A stretch of DNA of 64,000 bases from UBA10438 sp964432155. GTDB lineage: Bacteria; Bacteroidota; Ignavibacteria; Kapaibacteriales; Kapaibacteriaceae. The stretch lies in contig CAYSMF010000001.1 in assembly GCA_964432155.1 (NCBI GenBank), forward strand, positions 1 through 64,000, written 5' to 3'. Under the pieces are notes generated by a model, which did no database searches, had not been told where the DNA came from, and was given only the letters and a program-made list of their open reading frames with translations. The position numbers were made by a program, and so were the translations under genes. Of this stretch, positions 31,985 through 41,431 are shown in pieces. Positions within the stretch are counted from its first letter, which is position 1. Each line of letters starts with the position of its first letter.

Positions 31985-34172
31985 TTGCGCCTCCGGTCGA
32001 TGTGTGTGTCGCGAGCTCAGGGAACAGCTGCACGAATGCGCCGTTGGCCTTGGTCAACTCGCTGATGCTTCCCTCCTCGACAATCGAGCCATGGTCAAGA
32101 ACCATGACGCGTGAGGTCCTGATCAACAACTCTGGGTCGTGTGTAATATTCAACACCGTCCAGTTCTTCCATGCTACAATCTTGGCGAACATGCGAAGCT
32201 TGGTGCCATCGTCGATACCTTCGAATCCCTCATCAATGATGAGCAACTCAGGTCGATCGAGGATCATACGGGCAAAGAGAATCATCCTGCGGACACCAAG
32301 CGCGACATTGTCACCAGTCGCAGACAGCATCGTGTGGAGTCCGTTTGGTAGTTCCCGCACTACGTCGTGCAGACATGCCATGTCCAATGCCCACGTCAGG
32401 TCGTCAAGGCTGACATCACGTCCGAGTGTGATGTTCTCGAGTACGGTTCCAGGGATGATCTGATTTTCAGAAAAGATGTAGCCGACGCGCTTGCGCAGCG
32501 AGCGGAGATCGGCTGTTCGTGTGTCTATACCATTCACCTCAATGTTGCCATGCGAAGGCGATTCGAGTCCTAAGATGATGGATGCAAGCGTCGATTTGCC
32601 TGATCCACTCGCACCTACAAGGCTCACACGTTCACCAGGCTGGATTGCGAACGACACGCGCTCAAGTACTGTTTGGTGATCGAACGTAAAGGCGAGGTTA
32701 TGTGCCGAGACAACAGCTCCTGTGCTCGTGCTCGGAACATGCAATCCACCAACATCTTCCAACGGCTGGTCAACCAAGCCACTAATCTTGTTCAGTGCGG
32801 CTACCATGTCGTAATACGCATCAAACTGCGTGATCAGCTTTTCCATCGCACCAAACACGAGAATGATGATGATCTCAGCGGCAACCAATTGTCCCAGAGA
32901 GATCGCTTGCTCTATGACAAGAATACCGCCGAGTGCCAGCACGCCGACCGTTGCAAATCCTCGGAAGATATAGGAACCGAAGATCTGGCGTGCCATGATC
33001 AAGAAGTGCTTCTGACGAGCTTCGACGTAGCCGGTGCTGATATCATCGACACGTGTGAAGATAAAGGGGCTCGTACGCGTCAGCTTGAATCCCAACTGAT
33101 TTCGAGCAACATCTTCGAGCCATGCAGCTGCCATATACTTCATCTTGGACGTCTTGACTGCAGTTGTGACTGCACCACGACCAAGAATGAAGATCAGAAA
33201 CGGAATGAACAGCACAAAGACAACGTCGTACACAAGAAAGAACGGGTGATAGACACCGAGCACGATCAATCCTGTGAGCACGACCAAGAGAGCGTTCGTC
33301 CCCTCGAGAAGAAACTTCGCGACCGACTTCTGAACTGTGATCACGTCGAAGAAGCGATTCACCAACTCGGGTCCGTACGAGCGCCGCATCGTTTCGTTGG
33401 TCAAATGGGGCAGACGATACACGATATCGAACGCTGTCGACACGAACATGCGTCGCTGGATCATATCGATCACGTGCCGTTCCAGCACGTCGAGGAACGC
33501 CATGGCAGTGAGCGCAAGGAATACGACCACGCAGAGAACTATCAGCTGCTGACTGAAGACACCCAGTGCCACTGCATTGACGATGGCCTGAGAGCTCAAC
33601 GGTACGACCAATCCCAACAAGCTTGTGACGATCGAATAGATCATCACAATCCAGATGTCGCGACGTTCGAGGCGCAACATGCGCTTGATAGAAGGCCACA
33701 CATCACGGAAGTGATAGGGAAGTTCCTTTGCGTCTTTATCGAGTCCGTGGTGTTTTGAATCGTAGAGTGGGTGCCCACGGTGGTCTGGCATCGCTGAGTC
33801 GCCAGCAAACACAGAGTGGAAGCGCCCATTAATCGCAATCACCTTCATGTCGGGACGAGCGCCAAGGATCGTTGACCAAGGCGTCGTTGCCGTTATGGTG
33901 GTTGTGATGATCCAGCCCTGCTCATCGAGCGCAATGATGCGAAGCTCGTGAGCTGGCAGTGGGGTGGAGGATGTTACCACCTGACACTGGGCTGAGATGC
34001 CAATCTCTCGAAGGGTCGAGGCGATCACCTCCAGCGAAGCAGGGCTCCGATCGGTAATCTCCATAATGCGCGCACGAGCGCGCACAATAGCGGATGGACG
34101 AGATGTGAGGCCGGCGATGTCGACGACAGCATCAAGTGCCTGCTGCTGCCATTTCAAATTGTCGTCGGTCAT
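31977..34172 (-). CDS. ABC exporter (fused permease-ATPase) with degenerate signature motif
   Basis: A 731-residue exporter. Residues 1-165 form a soluble N-terminal domain that I cannot assign; it lacks a visible Cys-His pair of a C39 peptidase. Six membrane helices follow (about 175-450), then the nucleotide-binding domain. Walker A is intact (GASGSGKST, about residue 520), Walker B is LLIIDE (about 645), and the switch His is in THDPE. The LSGGQ signature is replaced by NVALGVRRMIL, and the D-loop after Walker B reads GFEGIDD instead of ATSALD. It heads the ABC-HlyD-TolC operon. It may export a peptide or lipid-linked substrate with an altered ATPase cycle. Confidence 0.9.
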   Translation of the reverse strand: MTDDNLKWQQQALDAVVDIAGLTSRPSAIVRARARIMEITDRSPASLEVIASTLREIGISAQCQVVTSSTPLPAHELRIIALDEQGWIITTTITATTPWSTILGARPDMKVIAINGRFHSVFAGDSAMPDHRGHPLYDSKHHGLDKDAKELPYHFRDVWPSIKRMLRLERRDIWIVMIYSIVTSLLGLVVPLSSQAIVNAVALGVFSQQLIVLCVVVFLALTAMAFLDVLERHVIDMIQRRMFVSTAFDIVYRLPHLTNETMRRSYGPELVNRFFDVITVQKSVAKFLLEGTNALLVVLTGLIVLGVYHPFFLVYDVVFVLFIPFLIFILGRGAVTTAVKTSKMKYMAAAWLEDVARNQLGFKLTRTSPFIFTRVDDISTGYVEARQKHFLIMARQIFGSYIFRGFATVGVLALGGILVIEQAISLGQLVAAEIIIILVFGAMEKLITQFDAYYDMVAALNKISGLVDQPLEDVGGLHVPSTSTGAVVSAHNLAFTFDHQTVLERVSFAIQPGERVSLVGASGSGKSTLASIILGLESPSHGNIEVNGIDTRTADLRSLRKRVGYIFSENQIIPGTVLENITLGRDVSLDDLTWALDMACLHDVVRELPNGLHTMLSATGDNVALGVRRMILFARMILDRPELLIIDEGFEGIDDGTKLRMFAKIVAWKNWTVLNITHDPELLIRTSRVMVLDHGSIVEEGSISELTKANGAFVQLFPELATHTSTGGANG

Positions 34173-34242
34173 AGGAAGGACGTAAGTGAGTGATTCCTGA
34201 TCAACGGCGCTGAGAGGACGAATGTTCCCAGCATCTGTTGTG

Positions 34243-37146
34243 TTATGATCGTCGTGCGTGTTCTAGTTCGGCTGCGATATAGCGGCCTGTGATGCTCTCC
34301 GAGAGTGTCGCAAGATGTTCCGGCGTTCCTGCGCCTACGATGCGTCCGCCGTCTCGCCCGCCCCCTGGGCCCAAATCAACGATATGATCGGCAAATGCTA
34401 TCACATCTAGGTTGTGCTCGATGACCACCACAGTGTTCCCCTTGTCGACAAGTCGATTCAGTAATCGAAGCAAGACTGCGATATCCTCAAAATGTAACCC
34501 GGTTGTCGGTTCATCCAACAAATACATGGTTTTGCCGGTCCCAACCTTCGAGAGCTCCGTGGCCAGTTTTACCCGCTGTGCCTCGCCTCCCGATAGCGTC
34601 GGCGCCTGCTGTCCAAGCTTGATATAGGTCAGACCGACGTCCATCAGCGTAGTAAGCTTTGCCTTGATTCGTGGGATATCTGTGAAGAACTCACATGCCT
34701 CCTCGACGGTCATCTCGAGTACATCGGAGATCGACTTCCCCTTAAAGCGCACTGAGAGGGTCTCGGCATTGTAGCGCTTACCGCCGCAGATTTCGCACGG
34801 TACGTAGACGTCGGGCAGGAAGTTCATTTCGATTTTTCGAATGCCAACGCCTTCGCACTCGTCACACCGTCCGCCCGATACATTGAAACTAAACCGACCC
34901 GCCTGGTAGCCACGAATCTTCGACTCCGGCAGCATCGTAAAGAAGTCTCGGATCTGCGTGAAGAGCCCCGTATACGTCGCTGGATTCGAGCGTGGCGTCC
35001 GGCCAATAGGCGTTTGATCGATCTCGATCACTTTATCGATATGCTCAATGCCCTCAATCCGATCGTACGGCATGGGCACAGCCTCTGCACGGAAAAAGTG
35101 GCGCGAGAGAATTGGGTAGAGCGTATCGTTAATGAGCGTGCTCTTTCCTGAACCGCTCATGCCGGTGACGCAGGTGAGCGTGCCGAGGGGGATTTCCAAG
35201 CTGACGTTCTGCAGGTTATGTCCGCGCGCACCGAGGAGGCGGAGATGCTTTCCGTTGCCCGGACGTCGCTCGCGGAGAACGTCGATTGTGCGTGAACCCG
35301 AGAGATACTGCAAGGTCATTGATCGATCATACCCGGGCGTCTGCCGTAGCGCCGCAGCATGATCACGGCCAGGCCCAACATGGAACGACGAGACAACTTC
35401 ACCGCCGTGCACGCCAGCGCCAGGACCTATGTCAATCACACGGTCGGCTTCTTCGATCATTTCGCGATCGTGTTCGACAACAACGATTGTGTTGCCGAGG
35501 TCACGCAGTCGCTTGAGCGATGCGATCAATTTTTGATTGTCGTGCTGGTGAAGTCCGATGCTCGGCTCGTCCAGAACGTAGGTCACACCAACAAGCTGGG
35601 AACCGATCTGTGACGCAAGTCGAATGCGTTGTGATTCGCCACCCGAGAGGGTCTTGGCACTACGCTCGAGAGTGAGATAGCCGAGACCCACCTCGTCGAG
35701 GAACCGCAGTCGTGCGACAATTTCTTTGAGAATAGGTGCCGAAATCAGCTGCTGTCGCTGTTGCAGCTGGTCAGACAGTGCACCAAACCATGTTGCTGCA
35801 GCCTCGATGTCGGACTGACAGACGTGGTGAATGTTGGTGTCGGCAATCTTGACGTGGAGGTGATCACGTTTCAATCGAGCACCACCACATTCACGACAGG
35901 TGATGGTGGCAAAGTATCGTTCGATGGATCGTCGTACCGTTGCCGTTGTGGTCTGCTCATATTGGTGACGCAGCGACGGCAACACGCCGATATAGGAGTG
36001 CTTAACATTCGATCCACCGTAGGCTACCTGTACGGTCGCATCTTCCATGCCGTAGAGCACCGATGCCAACGCTTCAGGTGCAAGCTCGTCGATAGGAGCC
36101 TTGAGCGAGATATGTGCATGATCGCACCAGGCAATCACTTGCTTCCATAGCCACGTCTCGCGGCGCTTTCCTAAGGGGGCTATTCCACCTGCCTCGATGG
36201 ACAGTGAACGGTCGGGAATGACCAGTGCCGGATCGAAGTCGTACATCTCACCAAGGCCCTCACATGCTCCACATGCACCGAACGGTGAATTGAAGGAGAA
36301 CATGTTCGGAGCTGGAGTTTCGTACGACGTACCGCATTGCGGACAGGCATATTGCGTGCTGAAGAATCGATCAGACCACGTCTCTGGTTCCTCTTCAACT
36401 AGCACAGTGAGTCCACCTTCACCAAGATGAAGCGCAGTCTCGATACTCTCACGCAGTCGCCGTGGCGACTCGGGATCAACGGCTAGTCGGTCGATGACTA
36501 GTTCAATTGTGTGCACCTTATAGCGTGCCAGTTGCATGCCTTCGGTGATTTCCTGCAGCTCGCCATCGACACGTACACGCGTGAATCCCTGACGACGAAA
36601 CTGATCGAAGACTTCGCGATAGTGGCCTTTACGCCCCTTCACAACTGGACTCAGGATCTGCAGACGCGTTCCAGCGCCCGACGCCATAATCGTGTCAACA
36701 ATCTGGTCAACCGTCTGCTGCTTTACCGGAATGTTGCACTGCACGCAATACTGCGTGCCCACTTTTGCGAATAGCAAGCGGATGTAGTCGTAAATCTCCG
36801 TAACGGTACCAACCGTTGACCGCGGGCTCATGCCAACGCTTTTCTGCTCGATCGAGATTGCCGGCGACAGACCCTCAATCACATCAACGTCGGGCTTCTT
36901 CATCACACCAAGAAACTGGCGTGCGTACGACGACATACATTCTACGTACCTACGCTGCCCTTCGGCATAGACGGTATCGAAGGCAAGCGACGACTTTCCC
37001 GACCCACTGAGTCCGGTGATGACCGTAAGCTGATCACGAGGGATCTCTACAGAGACGTTCTTGAGATTGTGTTCACGCGCACCAACAACACGGATCTGTG
37101 TGTGTTCGTGAATATCTCCGTCGACAGGGTGTACTTCGTGCGACAT
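34243..37146 (-). CDS. uvrA: Excinuclease ABC subunit A
   Basis: A 967-residue UvrA, the damage-recognising ATPase of nucleotide excision repair. Both P-loops are present (GLSGSGKSSLAFDT, GMSGSGKSTLINDTLYP). Zinc-finger cysteines are visible (CPQCGTSYETP...CGACEGLG; CDECEGVG...CEICGGKRYN), as are two signature regions (TLSGGESQRIRLA, TLSGGEAQRVKLA) and Walker B LDEPS/LDEPT. The start is ATG 37146 (MSHEVHPVDG). The frame opens at GTG 37173 within the promoter box, so that start is rejected. It reads in the same direction as the ABC exporter operon, 70 nt downstream; I see no terminator in that gap. Confidence 0.98.
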   Translation of the reverse strand: MSHEVHPVDGDIHEHTQIRVVGAREHNLKNVSVEIPRDQLTVITGLSGSGKSSLAFDTVYAEGQRRYVECMSSYARQFLGVMKKPDVDVIEGLSPAISIEQKSVGMSPRSTVGTVTEIYDYIRLLFAKVGTQYCVQCNIPVKQQTVDQIVDTIMASGAGTRLQILSPVVKGRKGHYREVFDQFRRQGFTRVRVDGELQEITEGMQLARYKVHTIELVIDRLAVDPESPRRLRESIETALHLGEGGLTVLVEEEPETWSDRFFSTQYACPQCGTSYETPAPNMFSFNSPFGACGACEGLGEMYDFDPALVIPDRSLSIEAGGIAPLGKRRETWLWKQVIAWCDHAHISLKAPIDELAPEALASVLYGMEDATVQVAYGGSNVKHSYIGVLPSLRHQYEQTTTATVRRSIERYFATITCRECGGARLKRDHLHVKIADTNIHHVCQSDIEAAATWFGALSDQLQQRQQLISAPILKEIVARLRFLDEVGLGYLTLERSAKTLSGGESQRIRLASQIGSQLVGVTYVLDEPSIGLHQHDNQKLIASLKRLRDLGNTIVVVEHDREMIEEADRVIDIGPGAGVHGGEVVSSFHVGPGRDHAAALRQTPGYDRSMTLQYLSGSRTIDVLRERRPGNGKHLRLLGARGHNLQNVSLEIPLGTLTCVTGMSGSGKSTLINDTLYPILSRHFFRAEAVPMPYDRIEGIEHIDKVIEIDQTPIGRTPRSNPATYTGLFTQIRDFFTMLPESKIRGYQAGRFSFNVSGGRCDECEGVGIRKIEMNFLPDVYVPCEICGGKRYNAETLSVRFKGKSISDVLEMTVEEACEFFTDIPRIKAKLTTLMDVGLTYIKLGQQAPTLSGGEAQRVKLATELSKVGTGKTMYLLDEPTTGLHFEDIAVLLRLLNRLVDKGNTVVVIEHNLDVIAFADHIVDLGPGGGRDGGRIVGAGTPEHLATLSESITGRYIAAELEHARRS

Positions 37147-37172
37147 GCGCTCAATGGCTGTGGGGAAACCCA

Positions 37173-37180
37173 CAAAGCTA
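37173..37180 (-). promoter_or_regulatory. TAnnTTTG -7 box for uvrA
   Basis: TAGCTTTG on the minus strand lies 26 nt before the uvrA ATG and 10 nt after the ftsK stop. No LexA-like operator is evident next to it. Confidence 0.55.
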
Positions 37181-37190
37181 CGAAGGAGGC

Positions 37191-40043
37191 CTACAGATAC
37201 GCCTCTAATTCTGACTCACTTTGGAGGAGCACGGGGCGACCCCGTGAACCATCTGGTGGACCGACAATGCCGGCCATTTCCAGCTCGTCGACGATTCGTG
37301 CCGCACGGGCGTAGCCGATCTTCAGGCGGCGCTGTAGCGTTGACGTACTGGCCTGCTGGAGCTGGATGAACACGCGTGCTGCATCTTCAAAAAGCACGTC
37401 GCGGTCGCCATCACTGCCACCGCCACCACCACCACGCTTGTTCACCGAAGGCAGCATATATGGCGTCGAGTAGCCATCCTGTCCGCCAATCCACTCACAG
37501 ATCGCTTCAACTTCTTCAGTCGAGATAAATGCGTTCTGCATCCGAATTGGCATTGGTGTGTTACCTGGTGCGAACAGCATGTCGCCATTACCAATCAGAT
37601 GTTCAGCGCCGGTGCCATCGAGGATGGTACGGGAGTCGATGCGGGACGATACCTGGTAGGCGATACGAGCAGGGAAGTTGGCCTTGATCAAGCCCGTTAC
37701 GACGTCGACGCTCGGACGCTGCGTTGCCACAATACAGTGAATGCCAACGGCACGCGCCAACTGCGCAAGACGACAAATCGGTTCTTCGACTTCCTTCGAC
37801 GCCGTCATCATCAAGTCTGCAAGCTCGTCGATGATGACCACGATAAACGGCATCGGACGGTGAATGATGCCACCCTTGTCCTTGATCTTGCCGTCACGAA
37901 CTTTCTGATTGTAATCCGAAATGTTTCGCTGTCCTGCCGCGGCCAGAATACTGAAGCGCTGTTGCATCTCTTCGACCATGGCCTTCAGCACAATCACTGC
38001 ATTCTGTGGCGACGTCACGATCGACTCGTTGATGTCTGGGGATACGGCCAGGTAGTGATCTCGCAAGGCCGCGTAAAGGGTCATTTCGACACGCTTCGGG
38101 TCGATAATCACAAACTTCAAATCGCGCGGGTGCATGCGGTAAAGCAACGATGCGATGATCGTATTGATACCGACCGACTTGCCCTTACCCGTTGCACCAG
38201 CAATCAGCAAGTGCGGCATCTTGGTCAGGTCTGCACAGAACACTTCACCCGTGACCGTCTTACCCATTGCAAGCGGAAGCTTGATCTCGGGATTGTGGTA
38301 CTTCGGAGACTTGATGATCGAGCTGAAACGAATGATCGACGGGTTGTTATTTGGAATCTCGATACCAACCGTACCCTTGCCCGGAATCGGCGCAATGATG
38401 CGCACGCCTTGCGCCTTGAGTGCAAGTGCGATGTCGTCGGACAACGATGCGATTTGCGACACCTTGATACCTGACGCAGGAACGAACTCATACTGCGTAA
38501 CCACCGGTCCCGGTGTGACGGTTAGGTTCTCGATGCGGACGCGGAACGTCTCGAGCTTTTCCTGCAGTGTTCGGGCATTCGCTTCGAGTTCTGTGTCGTC
38601 GACGGCTGACTCGTCCTTCACTTCAACCAGTAACGTTCCAGGTGGTGGCTTGTAGGCAATCTCTTCGTCGTACAGTGTGCGATTTGAGAGTTGAATCTCC
38701 GGCTCGACCGGGAACAACGTGTCCTGTACCGTTACGGTAAGGGGCTTCTGAATGCTTACCGGCGACGGGGTAGGGGCAACAACTGATTCGATCTCTTCGG
38801 ATTCATCCTCTTCAGCGCGTTCGACAACGGAGCTGACGCGCACAGAAGGTGGCGGTGTTGCATCATCCTCGATGTCCTGCAGAGCGATCTCGCGCTTTGG
38901 ATGGAGCTCCTGAAGCTTCTTCTGGATATCGTTGATGTCTACCGTTGGCGGCTCGTTGCTCACCGGTGCCGTGAGTGGTCGCGTTGCCTCCTGTGACGGC
39001 TCTGTGCGCGGCGCATCTGCCTTTGACGGACGGAGGATCTTTACAGAACTCGAAAGTTGACGTCCCTCAGCAGGTATGGCATCGGGTTGCTGCGGAGGCA
39101 CTACAGGAACGCGCGGTAATGCAGCGGCAGGCTCATCCTCATCAAGGCGCGATACGTCGAGCACAGGTCGTTGAATGCGCTCACCAAGCGTGGTTCGGCG
39201 CTTAACAGCGGGTACCTCGACGTCGACTTCAGACTCTTCCTCGTCGTCGATTGCTTCCTCGTCGTCTTCATCCGATTCCTCGGACTCCAACTCCTCATCA
39301 GCGGGATCCTTGCGAAACGCACCGCTGAGGTCTAGACTGCCAAAGCCCCCTAGGAACGACTTCAGCTTGTTGTTGATCGTGCTCACATCAAGTTCAAAGC
39401 CGGCGATGCTCACAAAGCTGAGGATAGCAAGCCAGATGATGGTGCTGCCGATGCGGCCAATGAACTGCGAGGTGACGCCGCCGAGAAACTGTCCGATCGC
39501 ACCACAACTCTCGCGAGGTAGCCATTGAAAGAAGTCAAGGGGCTGAAGTGTCCCCAGAATCGCGGCTACGGAGACCGCGCAACCGAGCGTGACAATAGAG
39601 CGTCGAGCCACAAGGGGCGTAATGCGCTGCACGCGGAAGATGTCGTAGGCCCAGAAGACCATTAAGACGGGAAGAGCAATCGACCAAATGCCAATGGTCG
39701 ACGTGTACATCCAGTGCGCTACAACTGCGCCGAGGAGTCCGAGCCAGTTATACGTTGTGTCGAATTTGAGGCGCAGCGCTTCATCGCCACGAATCACACC
39801 GACCATGTCCTTGAGTGTCAGCTGGGCATTCGCCTCGTCTTTCGCGGTGTACGAGACGAGCGCGATAAACATCAATACGCCAGTGATACCAAGGAGAATA
39901 GCGATCGCCTTGAAGCGGCGGAGGCGATTCTGCTCGTCGACGAGCGTTCGCTGTTGCGGACGAGGCGATTCATCCTCGATCGGTGGACGTTGGTCGCCAC
40001 CTGATCGACGGCGTAGGGGGATATTGTCGGGACGTGCGGTCAT
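37191..40043 (-). CDS. ftsK: DNA translocase FtsK/SpoIIIE
   Basis: A 950-residue division-associated DNA pump. Four membrane helices lie in the first 225 residues. A long acidic linker (EELESEESDEDDEE...) and a Pro-rich linker lead into the alpha/beta RecA-like motor. Walker A is IAGATGKGKSVGIN (about residue 610), Walker B is IVVIIDELADLMM, and IATQRPSVDVVTGLIKANFPARIAYQV follows. A C-terminal gamma winged helix (QASTSTLQRRLKIGYARAARIVDELE) would recognise KOPS-type sequences. A Gly-rich stretch (GGGGGGSDGD) joins motor and gamma domain. It is divergent from kdsA with only 27 nt between the starts. Confidence 0.97.
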   Translation of the reverse strand: MTARPDNIPLRRRSGGDQRPPIEDESPRPQQRTLVDEQNRLRRFKAIAILLGITGVLMFIALVSYTAKDEANAQLTLKDMVGVIRGDEALRLKFDTTYNWLGLLGAVVAHWMYTSTIGIWSIALPVLMVFWAYDIFRVQRITPLVARRSIVTLGCAVSVAAILGTLQPLDFFQWLPRESCGAIGQFLGGVTSQFIGRIGSTIIWLAILSFVSIAGFELDVSTINNKLKSFLGGFGSLDLSGAFRKDPADEELESEESDEDDEEAIDDEEESEVDVEVPAVKRRTTLGERIQRPVLDVSRLDEDEPAAALPRVPVVPPQQPDAIPAEGRQLSSSVKILRPSKADAPRTEPSQEATRPLTAPVSNEPPTVDINDIQKKLQELHPKREIALQDIEDDATPPPSVRVSSVVERAEEDESEEIESVVAPTPSPVSIQKPLTVTVQDTLFPVEPEIQLSNRTLYDEEIAYKPPPGTLLVEVKDESAVDDTELEANARTLQEKLETFRVRIENLTVTPGPVVTQYEFVPASGIKVSQIASLSDDIALALKAQGVRIIAPIPGKGTVGIEIPNNNPSIIRFSSIIKSPKYHNPEIKLPLAMGKTVTGEVFCADLTKMPHLLIAGATGKGKSVGINTIIASLLYRMHPRDLKFVIIDPKRVEMTLYAALRDHYLAVSPDINESIVTSPQNAVIVLKAMVEEMQQRFSILAAAGQRNISDYNQKVRDGKIKDKGGIIHRPMPFIVVIIDELADLMMTASKEVEEPICRLAQLARAVGIHCIVATQRPSVDVVTGLIKANFPARIAYQVSSRIDSRTILDGTGAEHLIGNGDMLFAPGNTPMPIRMQNAFISTEEVEAICEWIGGQDGYSTPYMLPSVNKRGGGGGGSDGDRDVLFEDAARVFIQLQQASTSTLQRRLKIGYARAARIVDELEMAGIVGPPDGSRGRPVLLQSESELEAYL

Positions 40044-40070
40044 GTTCTCTTTGCTGCTAGCCCCAATTTA

Positions 40071-40871
40071 ATGGATAATTTCGACGCTATGGAGACAACA
40101 TCACGACGGCCGATCATCATTGCGGGTCCATGTCTGGTTGAATCGCGCGATCTCATTATGCAGGTGGCCGAGCATCTTGCAAGGATCTGTCGCGACCTTC
40201 CCGTAGACCTGGTCTTGAAGGGATCGTATCGCAAAGCCAACCGTACGAGCGCTGGTTCGTTCCAGGGAATTGGCGACGAACAAGCACTCGCATATCTGCA
40301 AGAGGCTGGACAGTCGATCGGGGCACGTGTGCTCACCGACATTCATGCTGATCACGAAGCAGCGCTTGCTGCCGAGTATGTTGATGTGCTCCAGATTCCC
40401 GCATTCTTAAGCCGACAGACGTCGTTGCTCGAGGCTGCAGCAGCCACGGGGAAGACAGTGAACATCAAGAAGGCGCAGTTCATGGCGCCCGACGACATGG
40501 CTAAAGCTGCCGCAAAGGTGACATCTGCTGGTAACCCATCGGTGTGGCTTACCGAACGTGGCACAACATTCGGCTATCATGATCTTGTGGTCGATTATCG
40601 TTCGCTGATGATCATGGCGCAAACAGGTCACCCAGTAATCTTCGACGCTACACACAGCGTTCAACGTCCGTCGGCAGGAGCACAGTCGGGTGGTAACCGT
40701 GAATTCATCCCTTCACTCGCGCGAGCTGCAGCAGCTGCCGGGATCAATGGATTATTCTTCGAGACGCATCCGGATCCTGCCAACGCCAAGAGTGATGCTG
40801 CAACACAGTTACCATTGCACGAAGCTCAACAATTCCTCTCGATGGTGCTTCGCTACTGGCACTACGCATGA
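40071..40871 (+). CDS. kdsA: 3-deoxy-8-phosphooctulonate synthase
   Basis: A 266-residue KDO-8-phosphate synthase, which condenses arabinose-5-phosphate with phosphoenolpyruvate for the LPS inner core. Motifs: IIAGPCLVESRDL, LKGSYRKANRTS, DVLQIPAFLSRQT, NIKKAQFMAP, TERGTTFGYHDLVVDYRS, DATHSVQRPS, FFETHPDPANAKSDA. The Cys in AGPC marks the metal-dependent class (Aquifex-like), as opposed to the Asn of E. coli. The start is ATG 40071; ATG 40089 is also possible. It starts a chain of five genes with 4-8 nt overlaps. Confidence 0.96.
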   Translation: MDNFDAMETTSRRPIIIAGPCLVESRDLIMQVAEHLARICRDLPVDLVLKGSYRKANRTSAGSFQGIGDEQALAYLQEAGQSIGARVLTDIHADHEAALAAEYVDVLQIPAFLSRQTSLLEAAAATGKTVNIKKAQFMAPDDMAKAAAKVTSAGNPSVWLTERGTTFGYHDLVVDYRSLMIMAQTGHPVIFDATHSVQRPSAGAQSGGNREFIPSLARAAAAAGINGLFFETHPDPANAKSDAATQLPLHEAQQFLSMVLRYWHYA

Positions 40872-41431
40872 TGATTGACGAACCACACGTTCGAACGTTT
40901 GCTGCAAGCCTTGTGGCTCTTGCCGCGTGGCTCGTCGTGGGTGGATGTACGGAGCGCGCAGAGGTGGCACGCGTCAAGAACGACCCGTTTCTGCGTTCAC
41001 CAACACACGTTTCGTACAACGTGAACATCATGCTCGCCGATTCATCCTTTGTACGTGCGCGAGTGCAGGCCGATGTGGGCCGTGTGCGTGAGGACATCCA
41101 GCAAACGGAACTCGTTGGGAATGTCAAGGTCGTGTTCTTTCAACGCCGTAGCGAGATTGTTGCAGCGCGACTTACATGCGACTCGGTGGTGATCGACGAC
41201 CGAACGCGCGACATGATGGCGTTTGGGTCGGTTGTTGTGGTGTCCGACTCAACGTCGACTACGCTACGTACGTCGAAGCTCACGTGGTCGCAGGCAGCGC
41301 AACGTGTCCGATCCGACCAACCAGTTCGTATTGAGACGCCATCAGAACAGATTGATGGCATAGGTTTTGAATCGGACCAGTACTTGACCGATTATCGCAT
41401 CTTCCAAGTTCGAGGAATACATCAGCAATGA
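40868..41431 (+). CDS. lptC: LPS export protein LptC
   Basis: A 187-residue LptC-family protein, which bridges the LptB2FG transporter to the periplasmic LptA chain. The N-terminus is a hydrophobic segment ending in VVGGCTERAE, so it may be a lipoprotein or a membrane anchor. The rest is a set of short beta strands (NVNIMLADSSFVRARVQADVGRV, LVGNVKVVFFQRRSEIVAARLTCDSV) typical of the OstA/LptC jellyroll. The ATG overlaps the kdsA stop (ATGA), matching the common kdsA/kdsC-lptC order in LPS loci. Confidence 0.8.
   Translation: MMIDEPHVRTFAASLVALAAWLVVGGCTERAEVARVKNDPFLRSPTHVSYNVNIMLADSSFVRARVQADVGRVREDIQQTELVGNVKVVFFQRRSEIVAARLTCDSVVIDDRTRDMMAFGSVVVVSDSTSTTLRTSKLTWSQAAQRVRSDQPVRIETPSEQIDGIGFESDQYLTDYRIFQVRGIHQQ

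Noticed and set aside
32673..33758. 361-aa plus-strand frame opposite the ABC exporter
   Set aside because: Antisense shadow: full of His, Cys and Asp runs, no motif, and fully inside a well-supported exporter gene.
39200..39310. Acidic repeat-rich segment in ftsK as tandem repeat or insertion
   Set aside because: FtsK linkers are normally acidic and low-complexity; the frame is intact and nothing suggests mobile origin.
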